Assembly: GCA_023435325.1 (NCBI GenBank)
Contig: JAEYRT010000088.1
Span: forward strand, 1 to 24,278
From: Pseudomonadota bacterium
GTDB lineage: Bacteria > Pseudomonadota > Gammaproteobacteria > Burkholderiales > Burkholderiaceae_C
Direction: 5' to 3'
Length of the DNA stretch: 24,278 nt
The number at the start of each line of letters is the position of its first letter. Position 1 is the first letter of the stretch. The position numbers and the translations under genes are program-made. This document shows, piece after piece, positions 15,492 to 24,017 of this stretch. The notes below the pieces were generated by a model that was not told the origin of the DNA, made no database searches, and was given only the letters and a program-made list of their open reading frames with translations.

Positions 15492-16601
15492 TCAAAGTTT
15501 TTGCTGCAGGCGATGCAAAACTTCTTCTCCGATGGCCAGGCAGCTGGTCAAACCGGGCGATTCAATTCCGAAGAGATTGACCAGCCCCGGCACACCATGG
15601 GTGCGCGCATCCTGAATGCAAAAATCCGCGCTGGCTGCATCAGGCCCCGAGATCTTCGGACGGATTCCGGCATAACCTGGCGCCAGGCTGCCTTCCTGCA
15701 AACCAGGCCAGTACTTTTGCACTTCGGCATAAAAACCGGCACCGCGCTGCGGATCGACCTGCAGTTGGGCGGGATCGTCCACCCATTGCACATCAGGCCC
15801 GAATTTGGCCTGCCCACCCAGATCCAGCGTCAGGTGCACGCCCAGACCGGCAGCTTCGGGCACGGGATAGATCAGGTGTGAAAACGGCGCCTTGGCACTG
15901 AGGGTGAAGTAATTGCCTTTGGCATAGAAAGCCTGCGGTACGTGCTGCGGCTGCAGACCCTGCAGACTGGCGGCCACGGCAGGCGCATGGATGCCGGCAG
16001 CATTGACCACCTCCTGCGCCAGCAGCTGTGTGCCATCGGCCGTGCGCAGCAACACGCCTTCAGGCAGCACCTGCCCCGAAGTGACGGGCGAAAGCAGTGC
16101 CAGCATCGCGCCCGCTTGCTCCATATCGCCTTGCAGCGCCAGCATCAGGCCATGGCTATCCACAATACCGGTGCTCGGTGACAGCAAGGCTGCATGGCAT
16201 TGCAAGGCCGGCTCCAGTGCCTGTGCTGCTTCGCGGCTGAGCAGCTGCAGGTCGTGCACGTCATTGGCCTGCGCTTTGCTGCGGATGGCTTCGAGCTGCG
16301 CCACCTGGGCTTCGCTGGTTGCCACAATCAACTTGCCACAGCGTCGGTACTCCACCCCTTTTGCTTCGCAGTAGGCATACAGCATGGCCTTGCCCTGCAC
16401 ACACAGGCGTGCTTTCAGTGAACCCTCAGGGTAATAAATGCCTGCGTGAATGACTTCGCTATTGCGCGAGCTGGTGCCAGTGCCAATGGCATCACCAGCT
16501 TCCAGCACGATCACTTCCCTGCCAGCTTGCGCCAGTGAGCGCGCTACAGCCAGCCCCACGACACCCGCGCCAATCACTACGCTTTGCACTTGATCCACCA
16601 C
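15492..16601 (-). CDS. FAD-dependent oxidoreductase, L-2-hydroxyglutarate oxidase/dehydrogenase type
   Basis: The 369-residue flavoprotein belongs to the DAO family. The FAD-binding Rossmann motif GAGVVG is at 11-16, followed by the glutamate end of beta-2 (VLEAG, 32-36). TSSRNSEVIHAGIYYPEGSL at 43-62 is a strong signature of L-2-hydroxyglutarate dehydrogenase (LhgO/L2HGDH) proteins, as is GIRPKISGP near the C-terminus. LhgO oxidises L-2-hydroxyglutarate to 2-oxoglutarate and passes electrons to quinone. The substrate is inferred and related 2-hydroxyacids are possible. It starts with GTG at 16601, supported by AGGGAG 7 bases upstream. It is divergent from the GGDEF-EAL gene at 16755. Confidence 0.85.
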   Translation of the reverse strand: MVDQVQSVVIGAGVVGLAVARSLAQAGREVIVLEAGDAIGTGTSSRNSEVIHAGIYYPEGSLKARLCVQGKAMLYAYCEAKGVEYRRCGKLIVATSEAQVAQLEAIRSKAQANDVHDLQLLSREAAQALEPALQCHAALLSPSTGIVDSHGLMLALQGDMEQAGAMLALLSPVTSGQVLPEGVLLRTADGTQLLAQEVVNAAGIHAPAVAASLQGLQPQHVPQAFYAKGNYFTLSAKAPFSHLIYPVPEAAGLGVHLTLDLGGQAKFGPDVQWVDDPAQLQVDPQRGAGFYAEVQKYWPGLQEGSLAPGYAGIRPKISGPDAASADFCIQDARTHGVPGLVNLFGIESPGLTSCLAIGEEVLHRLQQKL

Positions 16602-16603
16602 GT

Positions 16604-16645
16604 CTTAGTCTCCCTTTTGTTGATTCAGTCTGCAGCAAGACTAAG
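16604..16645. promoter_or_regulatory. Candidate operator: spaced AGTCT half-sites in a divergent promoter region
   Basis: CTTAGTCT (16604-16611) is mirrored by AGACTAAG (16638-16645). A further AGTCT at 16627-16631 lies exactly 20 bases (about two helical turns) from the first. The left half overlaps the edge of the flavoprotein's ribosome binding site. This could be a regulator site for the flavoprotein gene; no regulator is identified. Confidence 0.3.
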
Positions 16646-16754
16646 GGGATTGGCCCTGCACAAAGCTTATGCATTCCTGACAATGTGCCTCTTATGCCGA
16701 AAGCTGGGCCGTTCAAGCAAATCCCTATAGCCGCTTTGGTTACCGCAGCGCACC

Positions 16755-19514
16755 ATGGGCTGCTTTGTTCACCTTTGCCCGCCAAGGCCAATGCCTGCTC
16801 TTTCCTCTTTTTTGCTGCTCACTTTTCGCTCCTCCCTGATCGCCTGGGCCCTGGCTTTTACCTGTGCCATCTGCCTTCCCCTGGCATGGCAGGCAATGCA
16901 CTGGCCCACGGATCTCAGCCTCTGGCTGGGACCGTCGTGGCAGTGGCTCAATCTCCCATGGGCACTCGTCGTCGCCTGCTGGGCCGCCATTGCCTGGTCA
17001 CGCCAAAATGCGATTGCACACCACACGAACGTCGCCCACGATATTTACAGCGCAGCCTATCGCACCCTGCCCGATGCCGCAGGCATCACCTCGCTCAAGG
17101 ACGGACGCTTCATCGATGTCAACCCGGCCCTATGCCATCTGCTGGGTTTCTCGCCCGAGGACATGATTGGTCACACCAACACAGAGCTGCATGTCTATGC
17201 CACACCGGATGAGCGCGACAAATTGCTCAAGGAATTGACAACACATGGCAAAGCCCACCGCTTGCGCATTCTGTGTCGCTCGCAAAGAGGTGAAATCATC
17301 CCTGGCACCATTTCGGCCATTCGCATTGAAGTAGAGCAAGAACCATGCATGCTGTTTGTCTTTCACGACATGCGCGAGTACGACAACGCCGTGCACAAAC
17401 TCCACGTGGTGAATCGTCAGCTCATGCACGCAGGCCACCTTGCTCGGCTTGGAGCCTGGGAAGACCGCAAAGACCAGGGCCTGGTGTACTGGTCAGACGT
17501 TTGCTATGACATTCACGGCCTGCCCCGAGGCGCCCCTTTGCCCAGGGATTACCTGCAGACATTCGTCATTCCTGCACACCGCGAGCGCATGCGTGCGCAA
17601 CTGCAGCACTGTTTGAGAACGCACGAAGATTGGGAGATCGAGGTGCAGATCATCCGCAAAGATGGTCGTCTGCTCTGGGTTCGCTCCCGGGGAGAACTCG
17701 TTCTGAACGAAGAGGGCGAAGTCATTGCGATGCGGGGCGTAACCCATGACATCGATGAAAGCAAACAGCAGGAAGAGTCGATCCGCGAACGCGAAGCCTT
17801 GCTCTCGATCACACTGGAAGCTGCATCCCTGGGCCGCTGGGACTGGAACCTGCATAGCGAAATGATCACGGGCGACAGATTCTGGCGTGCACTCCATGAG
17901 CTGAAGGTCAGCGAACCAGACGATGAAACGTGTTCTTCAGAGCCATACTGGCACTGGCGCAGCCTGATGAGCCCCGAAGACGCTGCGCGCTGCAGCAAGG
18001 AGTTGATACGCCATACCCAGCACCCGGAAGATGGACCTTTTGATCTGACGTGGAGCATTCCCACATTCCAAGGAACTAACCGCTGGGTACGCGCGATGGG
18101 CAAGGTGGTCAGCGTCGACTCGGACGGCCAGGCCACACGCATGCTGGGTGTCACCCTTGATGTAACCACCCAGCAACAACAAAAACGCCACCTTCAACAA
18201 CTGGCACACTTTGATCCGCTGACAGGTCTTGCCAACCGCGTTGAGCTGGCTGCACGTCTGGATGAAGCCATGGTGGATGCACGGCGAAACCAGCAACTGC
18301 TGGCAGTGGTTTACCTGGACTTGGACAACTTCAAACCCATCAATGACCGCTTCGGTCACGTGATGGGCGACCGTTTTCTGGTGCTAGTAGCCAGGCGTTT
18401 GAGCCGGGCACTGCGCAAAGAAGATTGCGTGGCCAGATTCGGGGGCGACGAATTTGTGCTGCTGCTCCAGCACCTCCCGACCCGCGAGGCATGCGAAGCC
18501 CGACTGCAGCAAATTCTGCACAATATTTCGCAGCCCTATTCCCTCAATGATGAGGTGGTGCAGGTCACAGCGAGCATGGGCTATGCCCTGTATCCCGAAG
18601 ACGAGAGCGATGCCGATGCCCTGGTACGGCACGCCGACCAGGCCATGTATCAGGCCAAGCAATATGGACGCAACCGTATTCAGGCATTTGACGCCACGAA
18701 GGAGCGCAGCCGGCAGGAGCAGCTGATCCAGGAAATTCGCATCCGGGAAGGCTTGGAGCACTCAGAATTTGTGCTGTATCTTCAACCCAAGGTCGACATG
18801 CAGGCCCACCGCGTGATCGGTGTAGAAGCCCTTGCGCGCTGGCACCATCCGGAAAAAGGGGTGCTTACCCCCAAGGATTTTTTACCTCAAATTGAAGGCG
18901 GAAAGCTGGAAATTCCGTTTGGTGAATGGGCCATCACGGCAGCCTTGCAGATCATTGAACAACTGTTGGCTGCGGGCCTTGAGATTCAAGTGGCCGTGAA
19001 CGTTTCGGCACGCCATCTGCAGCATCCGGCTTTTGCGGAATGGATGACCCATCTGCTTGCGGCCCTTCCTCATATTCCTGCACAGTTGCTCGAACTGGAA
19101 ATTACCGAGACTGCGGCCTTGCATGATCTTTCCCATGCAGCCCAAGTACTGCAGCAACTGCGGCTGTTGAAGCTCAGCATCTCGCTGGATGATTTTGGAA
19201 CCGGCTATTCTTCGCTGAAATATCTACAAAGCCTTCCCCTGGACACCTTGAAAATTGACCAAAGCTTCGTCCGTGACATGCTTTCGGACCAAGGCGACTG
19301 GGCCATCGTGCAAGGAGTTGCCAGCCTGGCCAAATCCTTTGGCTACCAAGTCATTGCAGAAGGAGTGGAAAGCACGAAACAGGCAACCTGCCTGAAAGAT
19401 ATCGGATGCTATCTGGCCCAGGGTTACTGCTTTGCGCCCCCCATGCCGCTGCAGCAGTTGCCTTCCTGGATAGCACATTGGGAAAACCAGAAAGCGGTGG
19501 AAAGTTTGGAATGA
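16755..19514 (+). CDS. Membrane PAS-PAS-PAS-GGDEF-EAL protein
   Basis: This 919-residue cyclic-di-GMP protein has two N-terminal membrane helices (about 20-46 and 66-81) and then three PAS-like regions. The first is near 95-215 (DGRFIDVNPALCHLLGFSPE). The second is near 230-340 and ends GEVIAMRGVTHDIDESK. The third is near 350-475. GGDEF is intact at 563-567 with the RxxD inhibitory site RKED at 554-557. The EAL domain keeps EAL 691-693, NVS near 749, EITET 782-786, DDFGTG 812-817, KIDQSF 833-838 and AEGVE. Both activities look possible. ATG 16791 (MPALSSFLLL) is an alternative start, with a close AAGG; neither has a good ribosome binding site. No partner gene is adjacent. The PAS ligand is unknown. 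Confidence 0.92.
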   Translation: MGCFVHLCPPRPMPALSSFLLLTFRSSLIAWALAFTCAICLPLAWQAMHWPTDLSLWLGPSWQWLNLPWALVVACWAAIAWSRQNAIAHHTNVAHDIYSAAYRTLPDAAGITSLKDGRFIDVNPALCHLLGFSPEDMIGHTNTELHVYATPDERDKLLKELTTHGKAHRLRILCRSQRGEIIPGTISAIRIEVEQEPCMLFVFHDMREYDNAVHKLHVVNRQLMHAGHLARLGAWEDRKDQGLVYWSDVCYDIHGLPRGAPLPRDYLQTFVIPAHRERMRAQLQHCLRTHEDWEIEVQIIRKDGRLLWVRSRGELVLNEEGEVIAMRGVTHDIDESKQQEESIREREALLSITLEAASLGRWDWNLHSEMITGDRFWRALHELKVSEPDDETCSSEPYWHWRSLMSPEDAARCSKELIRHTQHPEDGPFDLTWSIPTFQGTNRWVRAMGKVVSVDSDGQATRMLGVTLDVTTQQQQKRHLQQLAHFDPLTGLANRVELAARLDEAMVDARRNQQLLAVVYLDLDNFKPINDRFGHVMGDRFLVLVARRLSRALRKEDCVARFGGDEFVLLLQHLPTREACEARLQQILHNISQPYSLNDEVVQVTASMGYALYPEDESDADALVRHADQAMYQAKQYGRNRIQAFDATKERSRQEQLIQEIRIREGLEHSEFVLYLQPKVDMQAHRVIGVEALARWHHPEKGVLTPKDFLPQIEGGKLEIPFGEWAITAALQIIEQLLAAGLEIQVAVNVSARHLQHPAFAEWMTHLLAALPHIPAQLLELEITETAALHDLSHAAQVLQQLRLLKLSISLDDFGTGYSSLKYLQSLPLDTLKIDQSFVRDMLSDQGDWAIVQGVASLAKSFGYQVIAEGVESTKQATCLKDIGCYLAQGYCFAPPMPLQQLPSWIAHWENQKAVESLE

Positions 19515-19766
19515 CAAGCCAAGACCTGGGGAAATCAGGCAATTTCTGCAGCAGTTGAATGCCTGGCCAAGGCCAGTACTTTTTTCAAAGAAGTACTGGC
19601 CCGAGGGTCTGATCATGGCCACATTCAAGGCATGCCGTTCAAGCAAAACCGCCCTGGGGGTTTTGGTATTGGGAATTGAGGGGGATTACCAGGGCTCGGG
19701 GCGCTCAGCGATATTCCCTCCTCCCCAAGCCTCATATAAACATGGCCTTCGCGCTACCCATGCACA
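19515..19766. other. Intergenic region between convergent GGDEF-EAL and prpE genes
   Basis: These 252 bases hold a strong hairpin at 19571-19601 but no convincing gene. A 75-codon frame at 19555-19782 spans the hairpin, has no ribosome binding site and no recognisable product, so I do not call it. Confidence 0.5.
19571..19601. repeat. Perfect 11-bp stem hairpin downstream of the second GGDEF-EAL gene
   Basis: GGCCAGTACTT (19571-19581) pairs perfectly with AAGTACTGGCC (19591-19601) around a 9-base loop. It begins 57 bases after the stop. No T-run follows on the plus strand, and on the minus strand it is followed only by GGCC-rich sequence, so it is not a standard terminator. It may stabilise the 3' end of the mRNA or be a mobile palindromic element. 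Confidence 0.6.
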
Positions 19767-21677
19767 TCAATGCGGTTTCTGAAGCAGTGCTTCTTTCGCC
19801 TGCAGCAGGGCAGTAGGGTCTTCCATCGTGGTCAGATCCCCCGGATCCCGGTTTTCAGCCACTGCTTGTAATGCACGCCGCAACAGCTTGCCGCTGCGCG
19901 TCTTGGGCAGCGCAGTTACGAACATGACGCTGGCGGGCCTTGCCACAGCACCCAGCTGGCTGTCGACAAGCTTCATCACGGCCGCCTGCAAGGCTTCTTT
20001 TTGTCCCTCTTCCGCGATTTTTTCTGCATCACGCACCACCGCAAACGCGATAGCCACCTGCCCTTTCACGCTGTCATTCACACCGACGACGGCCACTTCC
20101 GCAATGTCTGCATGCGCGGAAATACATTCCTCGATTTCGCGGGTACCAAGGCGGTGTCCTGCCACATTGATCACATCGTCCGTTCGGCCCAAGATGTAGT
20201 AGTAGCCATCGGCATCACGAATACCCCAGTCAAACGTGCTGTAGATCAGCCGCCCGGGAACGCTTTTCCAGTAAGTTTGCACAAAGCGTGCGTCATCGCC
20301 CCACACGGTTTGCATGCAGCCCGGAGGCAAGGGACCTTCGATCGCCAGCACGCCTTTGCGTCCGGCCTCCAGCAATTCTTCTCCGGTGTTGTCATCAATC
20401 AATTTGACGTGATAACCATATACCGCTTTGCCAGGGCTGCCAAACTTGCTTGGCTGCTGCTCCACGCCATTGCAAAGCGTCATGATGGGCCAGCCTGTTT
20501 CCGTTTGCCAGTAGTTGTCAATAATGGGCACCTGCAAGGCATCGCTGATCCATTGCGCAGTAGGTTCGTCCAGCGGCTCGCCTGCCAGCCACAGCGCTTG
20601 CAGGCTGGACAAGTCATGTTTGCGCAGGTAATCCGGGTCATATTTCTTGAGAACCCGCACAGCTGTGGGCGCAGAGAACATGTGCGTGACCTTATATTTC
20701 TCGACCAGGCTCCACCACACGCCGGCATCAGGCCGGATAGGCAGTCCCTCATAAAGCACCGTGGCCATTCCTGCAATCAAGGGTGCGTAAATGATGTAGC
20801 TGTGCCCTACGACCCATCCGATATCACTCGTACAGAAAAAAGTCTGACCGGCTTGGGCATTGAAAATATGCTTCATGCTTGAAGCCAGAGCAACGGTGTA
20901 GCCGCCGGTATCCCGTTGCACCCCTTTGGGCTTTCCTGTGGTGCCACTGGTGTAGAGGATGTAGCTCGGATCCGTAGATCGCAACCATGTACAAGGGACT
21001 TGCGCATCCAGAAATTGCTGGCGCATGTCCTCCCACAGATGATCACGTTCAGGGTGCAAATCCATGGGCGCCAAACCACGGTTGGCCAAAATGACTGCAT
21101 CAGGTTGATGGCTGCTGAGCCGGAGGGCCTCGTCCAGTAGCGGTTTGTAGGCCACGACACGCCCGCCGCGCGAACCGGCATCTGCACTCACAATGACCTT
21201 GGGTTTGGCGTCTTCTATGCGCGAAGCCAGCGATCCGGAAGCAAAACCGCCAAACACCACGCAGTGTATGGCCCCCAAACGGGCACAGGCCAGCATGGCA
21301 AATGCCGCTTCCGCGATCATCGGCATGTAGATTTGCACCCGGTCGCCCTTGCCTACACCAAAGGATTGCAGCGCTGCCGCCATGCGCTGCACTTCTGCGT
21401 GCAGCTCTTGATAGGTGTATGTTTTTTCAGACCCGGTCTCTGTGGAAACCGCAATTAATGCAGGCTGGTTCGCCCGCTGGGTCAAGTGCCTGTCTATCGC
21501 GTTATGGCACAGATTCAACTCACCATCAGCAAACCACCGAACAAAAGGAGGATTGCTGTAATCGCAAATTTGTTCCGGTGTTTGGTGCCAACTTACGGTT
21601 TTTGCCTGCTCCCTCCAAAAATCATCGCGGGTTTGGTTTTGAATGGATTGCTGATAAAAATCTTCGAACTTCAACAC
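19767..21677 (-). CDS. prpE: Propionyl-CoA synthetase
   Basis: This 636-residue member of the AMP-forming acyl-CoA synthetases activates propionate (with some acetate) to the CoA thioester. It has the adenylation loop YTSGTTGKPKGV at 242-253, followed by QRDTGGY, characteristic of PrpE. NYWQTETGWP is at 388-397 and the hinge FDWGIRDADGYYYILGRTDD at 482-501. PKTRSGKLLRR (591-601) holds the catalytic lysine that is acetylated in relatives. The start is GTG (21675-21677), fixed by a perfect AGGAGG 7 bases upstream. No prpB, prpC, prpD or prpR is adjacent, so this copy stands apart from any methylcitrate operon. Acetyl-CoA synthetase is the main alternative, less likely on these motifs. Confidence 0.93.
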   Translation of the reverse strand: MLKFEDFYQQSIQNQTRDDFWREQAKTVSWHQTPEQICDYSNPPFVRWFADGELNLCHNAIDRHLTQRANQPALIAVSTETGSEKTYTYQELHAEVQRMAAALQSFGVGKGDRVQIYMPMIAEAAFAMLACARLGAIHCVVFGGFASGSLASRIEDAKPKVIVSADAGSRGGRVVAYKPLLDEALRLSSHQPDAVILANRGLAPMDLHPERDHLWEDMRQQFLDAQVPCTWLRSTDPSYILYTSGTTGKPKGVQRDTGGYTVALASSMKHIFNAQAGQTFFCTSDIGWVVGHSYIIYAPLIAGMATVLYEGLPIRPDAGVWWSLVEKYKVTHMFSAPTAVRVLKKYDPDYLRKHDLSSLQALWLAGEPLDEPTAQWISDALQVPIIDNYWQTETGWPIMTLCNGVEQQPSKFGSPGKAVYGYHVKLIDDNTGEELLEAGRKGVLAIEGPLPPGCMQTVWGDDARFVQTYWKSVPGRLIYSTFDWGIRDADGYYYILGRTDDVINVAGHRLGTREIEECISAHADIAEVAVVGVNDSVKGQVAIAFAVVRDAEKIAEEGQKEALQAAVMKLVDSQLGAVARPASVMFVTALPKTRSGKLLRRALQAVAENRDPGDLTTMEDPTALLQAKEALLQKPH

Positions 21678-21769
21678 GGGAATGCCTCCTGATCTTTTTA
21701 TGGCAATCCATTATTCATGCCCCTCTTGCGATAAGCTGACATCCATCGCGGAGCAATTTTTCAGCGTGA

Positions 21770-21936
21770 AACAGGAAAAGCAAGCAAGCTCGAAAAATTT
21801 ATTACAAATTACCGCAAAAATTTTTCAAAAATCCGTCTTCTAATTTCCGCTACGCTCTTTAACTCTATAAAATAATTTAGCTGTAGGGTTTCGAAAAATT
21901 CTTCGCCCTCGTTTTTAATTCGCTTTTACGAAAACA
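21770..21936. promoter_or_regulatory. AT-rich promoter region of the H-NS family gene
   Basis: This stretch is strikingly rich in A and T compared with neighbouring coding DNA, with runs such as GAAAAATTTATTACAAATTA and AAAAATTTTTCAAAAAT. TATAAA at 21866-21871 is a plausible -10; no good -35 was found. H-NS proteins bind AT-rich, curved DNA and often repress their own genes, so autoregulation is plausible. The divergent prpE promoter must also lie in or beside this region. Confidence 0.55.
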
Positions 21937-22248
21937 ATGACCTCTTATAAAGAACTGCTCGCCCAGCGCGCTGAACTCGAAAAACAAATTGAAGCTGCCC
22001 GCAAGGAAGCCCTGTCCGCAGCAATTGCACAGGTACGCGCCATCGTTGCTGAATACGAACTGACGGAAGAAGACGTTTTCTCTAAAAAAGCGCCTCGCAG
22101 CACTTCAGCAGGCAGCAAGACGGTGGCACCCAAATACCGTGACCCCATCACCGGCGCCACCTGGACTGGCCGCGGCAAGCCACCACTGTGGATTGCCGGC
22201 AAGGACCGCCTGAACTTCCTGATCGAAGACCAGCAAGCAGCGCAGTAA
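21937..22248 (+). CDS. H-NS family nucleoid-associated protein (short beta-proteobacterial type)
   Basis: The 103-residue protein has an N-terminal helical oligomerisation region (about 3-45, YKELLAQRAELEKQIEAARK), a short linker, and the H-NS DNA-binding domain YRDPITGATWTGRGKPPLWI at 67-86. TWTGRGKPPLWI fits the consensus core motif. Such proteins coat AT-rich DNA and silence transcription, especially of acquired genes. The start codon follows an A-rich stretch and no clear ribosome binding site. The gene is probably transcribed alone and ends at the shared terminator at 22400-22429. Confidence 0.93.
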   Translation: MTSYKELLAQRAELEKQIEAARKEALSAAIAQVRAIVAEYELTEEDVFSKKAPRSTSAGSKTVAPKYRDPITGATWTGRGKPPLWIAGKDRLNFLIEDQQAAQ

Positions 22249-22399
22249 TTGACTGCTGTTCAAGAATCGCTAATCCCCTAATACCCCAAGTCAGTCGCAG
22301 ATTGACGTTTGGGACCAGATGCGAAGCCGCAGGCAGTACAAAAAAGTACAGCAAGGCGAAGCAAGAACCCATCAAGGGTTGTGTTGGCGGATCAAAAAC

Positions 22400-22429
22400 A
22401 AAAGGCCCGGGCTTTTACCCGGGCCTTTT
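22400..22429. terminator. Bidirectional Rho-independent terminator between hns-like and aer-like genes
   Basis: AAAAGGCCCGGG (22400-22411) and CCCGGGCCTTTT (22418-22429) form a 12-bp stem with a 6-base loop. T-rich sequence follows on both strands. It serves the convergent H-NS family and Aer-type genes. Confidence 0.93.
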
Positions 22430-22445
22430 GTTTTTCATTACTGGC

Positions 22446-24017
22446 TCACATACGGAACACTTCCAGGGTCCGGCCCAGTATTGCCGCGTTACTGCTCATG
22501 CCATGGGCTGCAAGAGCCGACTCTTCTGCCTGCCGTGCATTCTCTTGCGTCACCACGTCGAGCGCATTCAGTGCTTCATTGGCGTGTTCAATACCAGTGG
22601 TTTGCCTGCTGGTACCCTCTGCAATATCACGCATCAAGCCACGCACTTCCCCAGCCGCCGACACAACGTTCGCGATGGTCCCTCCAGCTTCCTGCATCCC
22701 CTCTGTCCCCTGCATGATGAGACTGTTCGAATCCGAAATCAGGCCACGGATCTCTCCTGCAGCTCGCGCACTGCTTTGCGCCAAAGCACGCACTTCTCCC
22801 GCCACCACCGCAAAACCGCGTCCTTGTTCACCCGCACGGGCTGCCTCCACCGCTGCATTGAGCGCCAAGATATTGGTTTGAAAGGCGATGGATTCAATGG
22901 TCTGGATGATCTGCCCCATCTGCAGCGAAGACTGGCGGATAGCTTGCACCAGGTGCTCGACACGGTCCATGACCGCCCCTCCTTGCGTTGCGAGCTGAGC
23001 ACTTTTCTCACTCTCACGCACCACCTCCAGAGTGGTTTGCTGCGACTGCACGACGACCTGGGCCAATTTTTCCATGGCTGCTGCGGTTTCCTGCAACTTG
23101 CTGGCCTGTACTTCCGTGCGCTGCGCCAAATTGCTTGCGCCCGAGGAAACGCTGTGCGACAAATTGGTGAAGCTCTGAATCTCGTGGCGAGCATCCCCCA
23201 CCACAGCCCGCAAATTCATATGGATTTGATGCAGGTGCTCCATGTGCAGAGCCATGGGATGGCGGCCACGTAACAAAGCAGGCAAGCGCGTGCTCAACTG
23301 ACAACCAGCCAAATCCCTGGCCAGCGCATTGACTTGGGCAAAAGGCCGCGTCACCCGCATGTGCAACCGCCACACTGCATAAACCATGAACATGGTCAGC
23401 AACAGTGTTTGCAGTCCCACATGCCACGGCTGCGTCCAGCCCATCCATGGGAAAACCATCGCTGTAATGAGCACCGGCGCCAGCAGCAAGGCCATGCGCT
23501 GGGTGAAATTCAGACGCTGCAGCTTTTGCCAGTGATTACGCCAACCCTTGGTTCGGATACGGCCTGCATGCAGCAGCATGGCGGGCTCGGATTTATGTCT
23601 TTCTTCTTTGAGCCGCGCATACAAGGACTCTGCATCTTTGATTTGTTCTCGCGTGGGTTTGGAGCGCACGGACATATAGCCGACCGGTTTGCTGCCCTGC
23701 AGGATGGGAGTGACATGCGCCGCCACCCAATAAAAGCTTCCATCTTTGCGGCGATTTTTCACCAGCCCTTTCCAGCTACGCCCATGCCCAATGGTGGACC
23801 ACATGTCCTGAAAAGCCTCTGAAGGCATATCGGGATGGCGCACCATATTGTGCGGCTGTCCCATCAGTTCTTCCATGCTGTAGCCGCTGACACGCACAAA
23901 GGCTGCATTACAGTGGGTAATGCGCCCCTGGCCGTCGGTGGTAGACATCAGCAACTCATCAGCGGGGTAGTCAAACTCAATATCAAAGACCGGCAAATTC
24001 TCGCGCATTCCCATCAT
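22446..24017 (-). CDS. aer: Aer-type PAS chemoreceptor (methyl-accepting chemotaxis protein family)
   Basis: The 523-residue receptor resembles E. coli Aer, which senses redox state through FAD bound to an N-terminal PAS domain and signals to CheA. PAS segments are STTDGQGRITHCNAAFVRVS (25-44), HNMVRHPDMPSEAFQDMW (56-73) and VKNRRKDGSFYWVAAHVTPI (86-105). Asn37, Arg60, His61, Asp63 and Trp82 match FAD-site residues 34, 57, 58, 60 and 79 of E. coli Aer with a constant offset of 3. That suggests translation may start at the third ATG (24006-24008). Two membrane helices (about 175-194, 199-216), a HAMP-like region and the signalling tip IAFQTNILALNAAVEAARAG (377-396) follow. No CheR-binding pentapeptide is at the C-terminus. 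FAD binding is inferred. Confidence 0.88.
   Translation of the reverse strand: MMGMRENLPVFDIEFDYPADELLMSTTDGQGRITHCNAAFVRVSGYSMEELMGQPHNMVRHPDMPSEAFQDMWSTIGHGRSWKGLVKNRRKDGSFYWVAAHVTPILQGSKPVGYMSVRSKPTREQIKDAESLYARLKEERHKSEPAMLLHAGRIRTKGWRNHWQKLQRLNFTQRMALLLAPVLITAMVFPWMGWTQPWHVGLQTLLLTMFMVYAVWRLHMRVTRPFAQVNALARDLAGCQLSTRLPALLRGRHPMALHMEHLHQIHMNLRAVVGDARHEIQSFTNLSHSVSSGASNLAQRTEVQASKLQETAAAMEKLAQVVVQSQQTTLEVVRESEKSAQLATQGGAVMDRVEHLVQAIRQSSLQMGQIIQTIESIAFQTNILALNAAVEAARAGEQGRGFAVVAGEVRALAQSSARAAGEIRGLISDSNSLIMQGTEGMQEAGGTIANVVSAAGEVRGLMRDIAEGTSRQTTGIEHANEALNALDVVTQENARQAEESALAAHGMSSNAAILGRTLEVFRM

Noticed and set aside
16708..19646. 14-base identity GCCGTTCAAGCAAA on both sides of the second GGDEF-EAL gene, as if flanking a mobile insert
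   Set aside because: About one such match is expected by chance in a window of this size, and no transposase or target duplication is seen.
19555..19782. Possible 75-residue gene between the GGDEF-EAL gene and prpE
   Set aside because: It has no ribosome binding site and no recognisable domain, it spans a strong hairpin, and it overlaps the prpE end.
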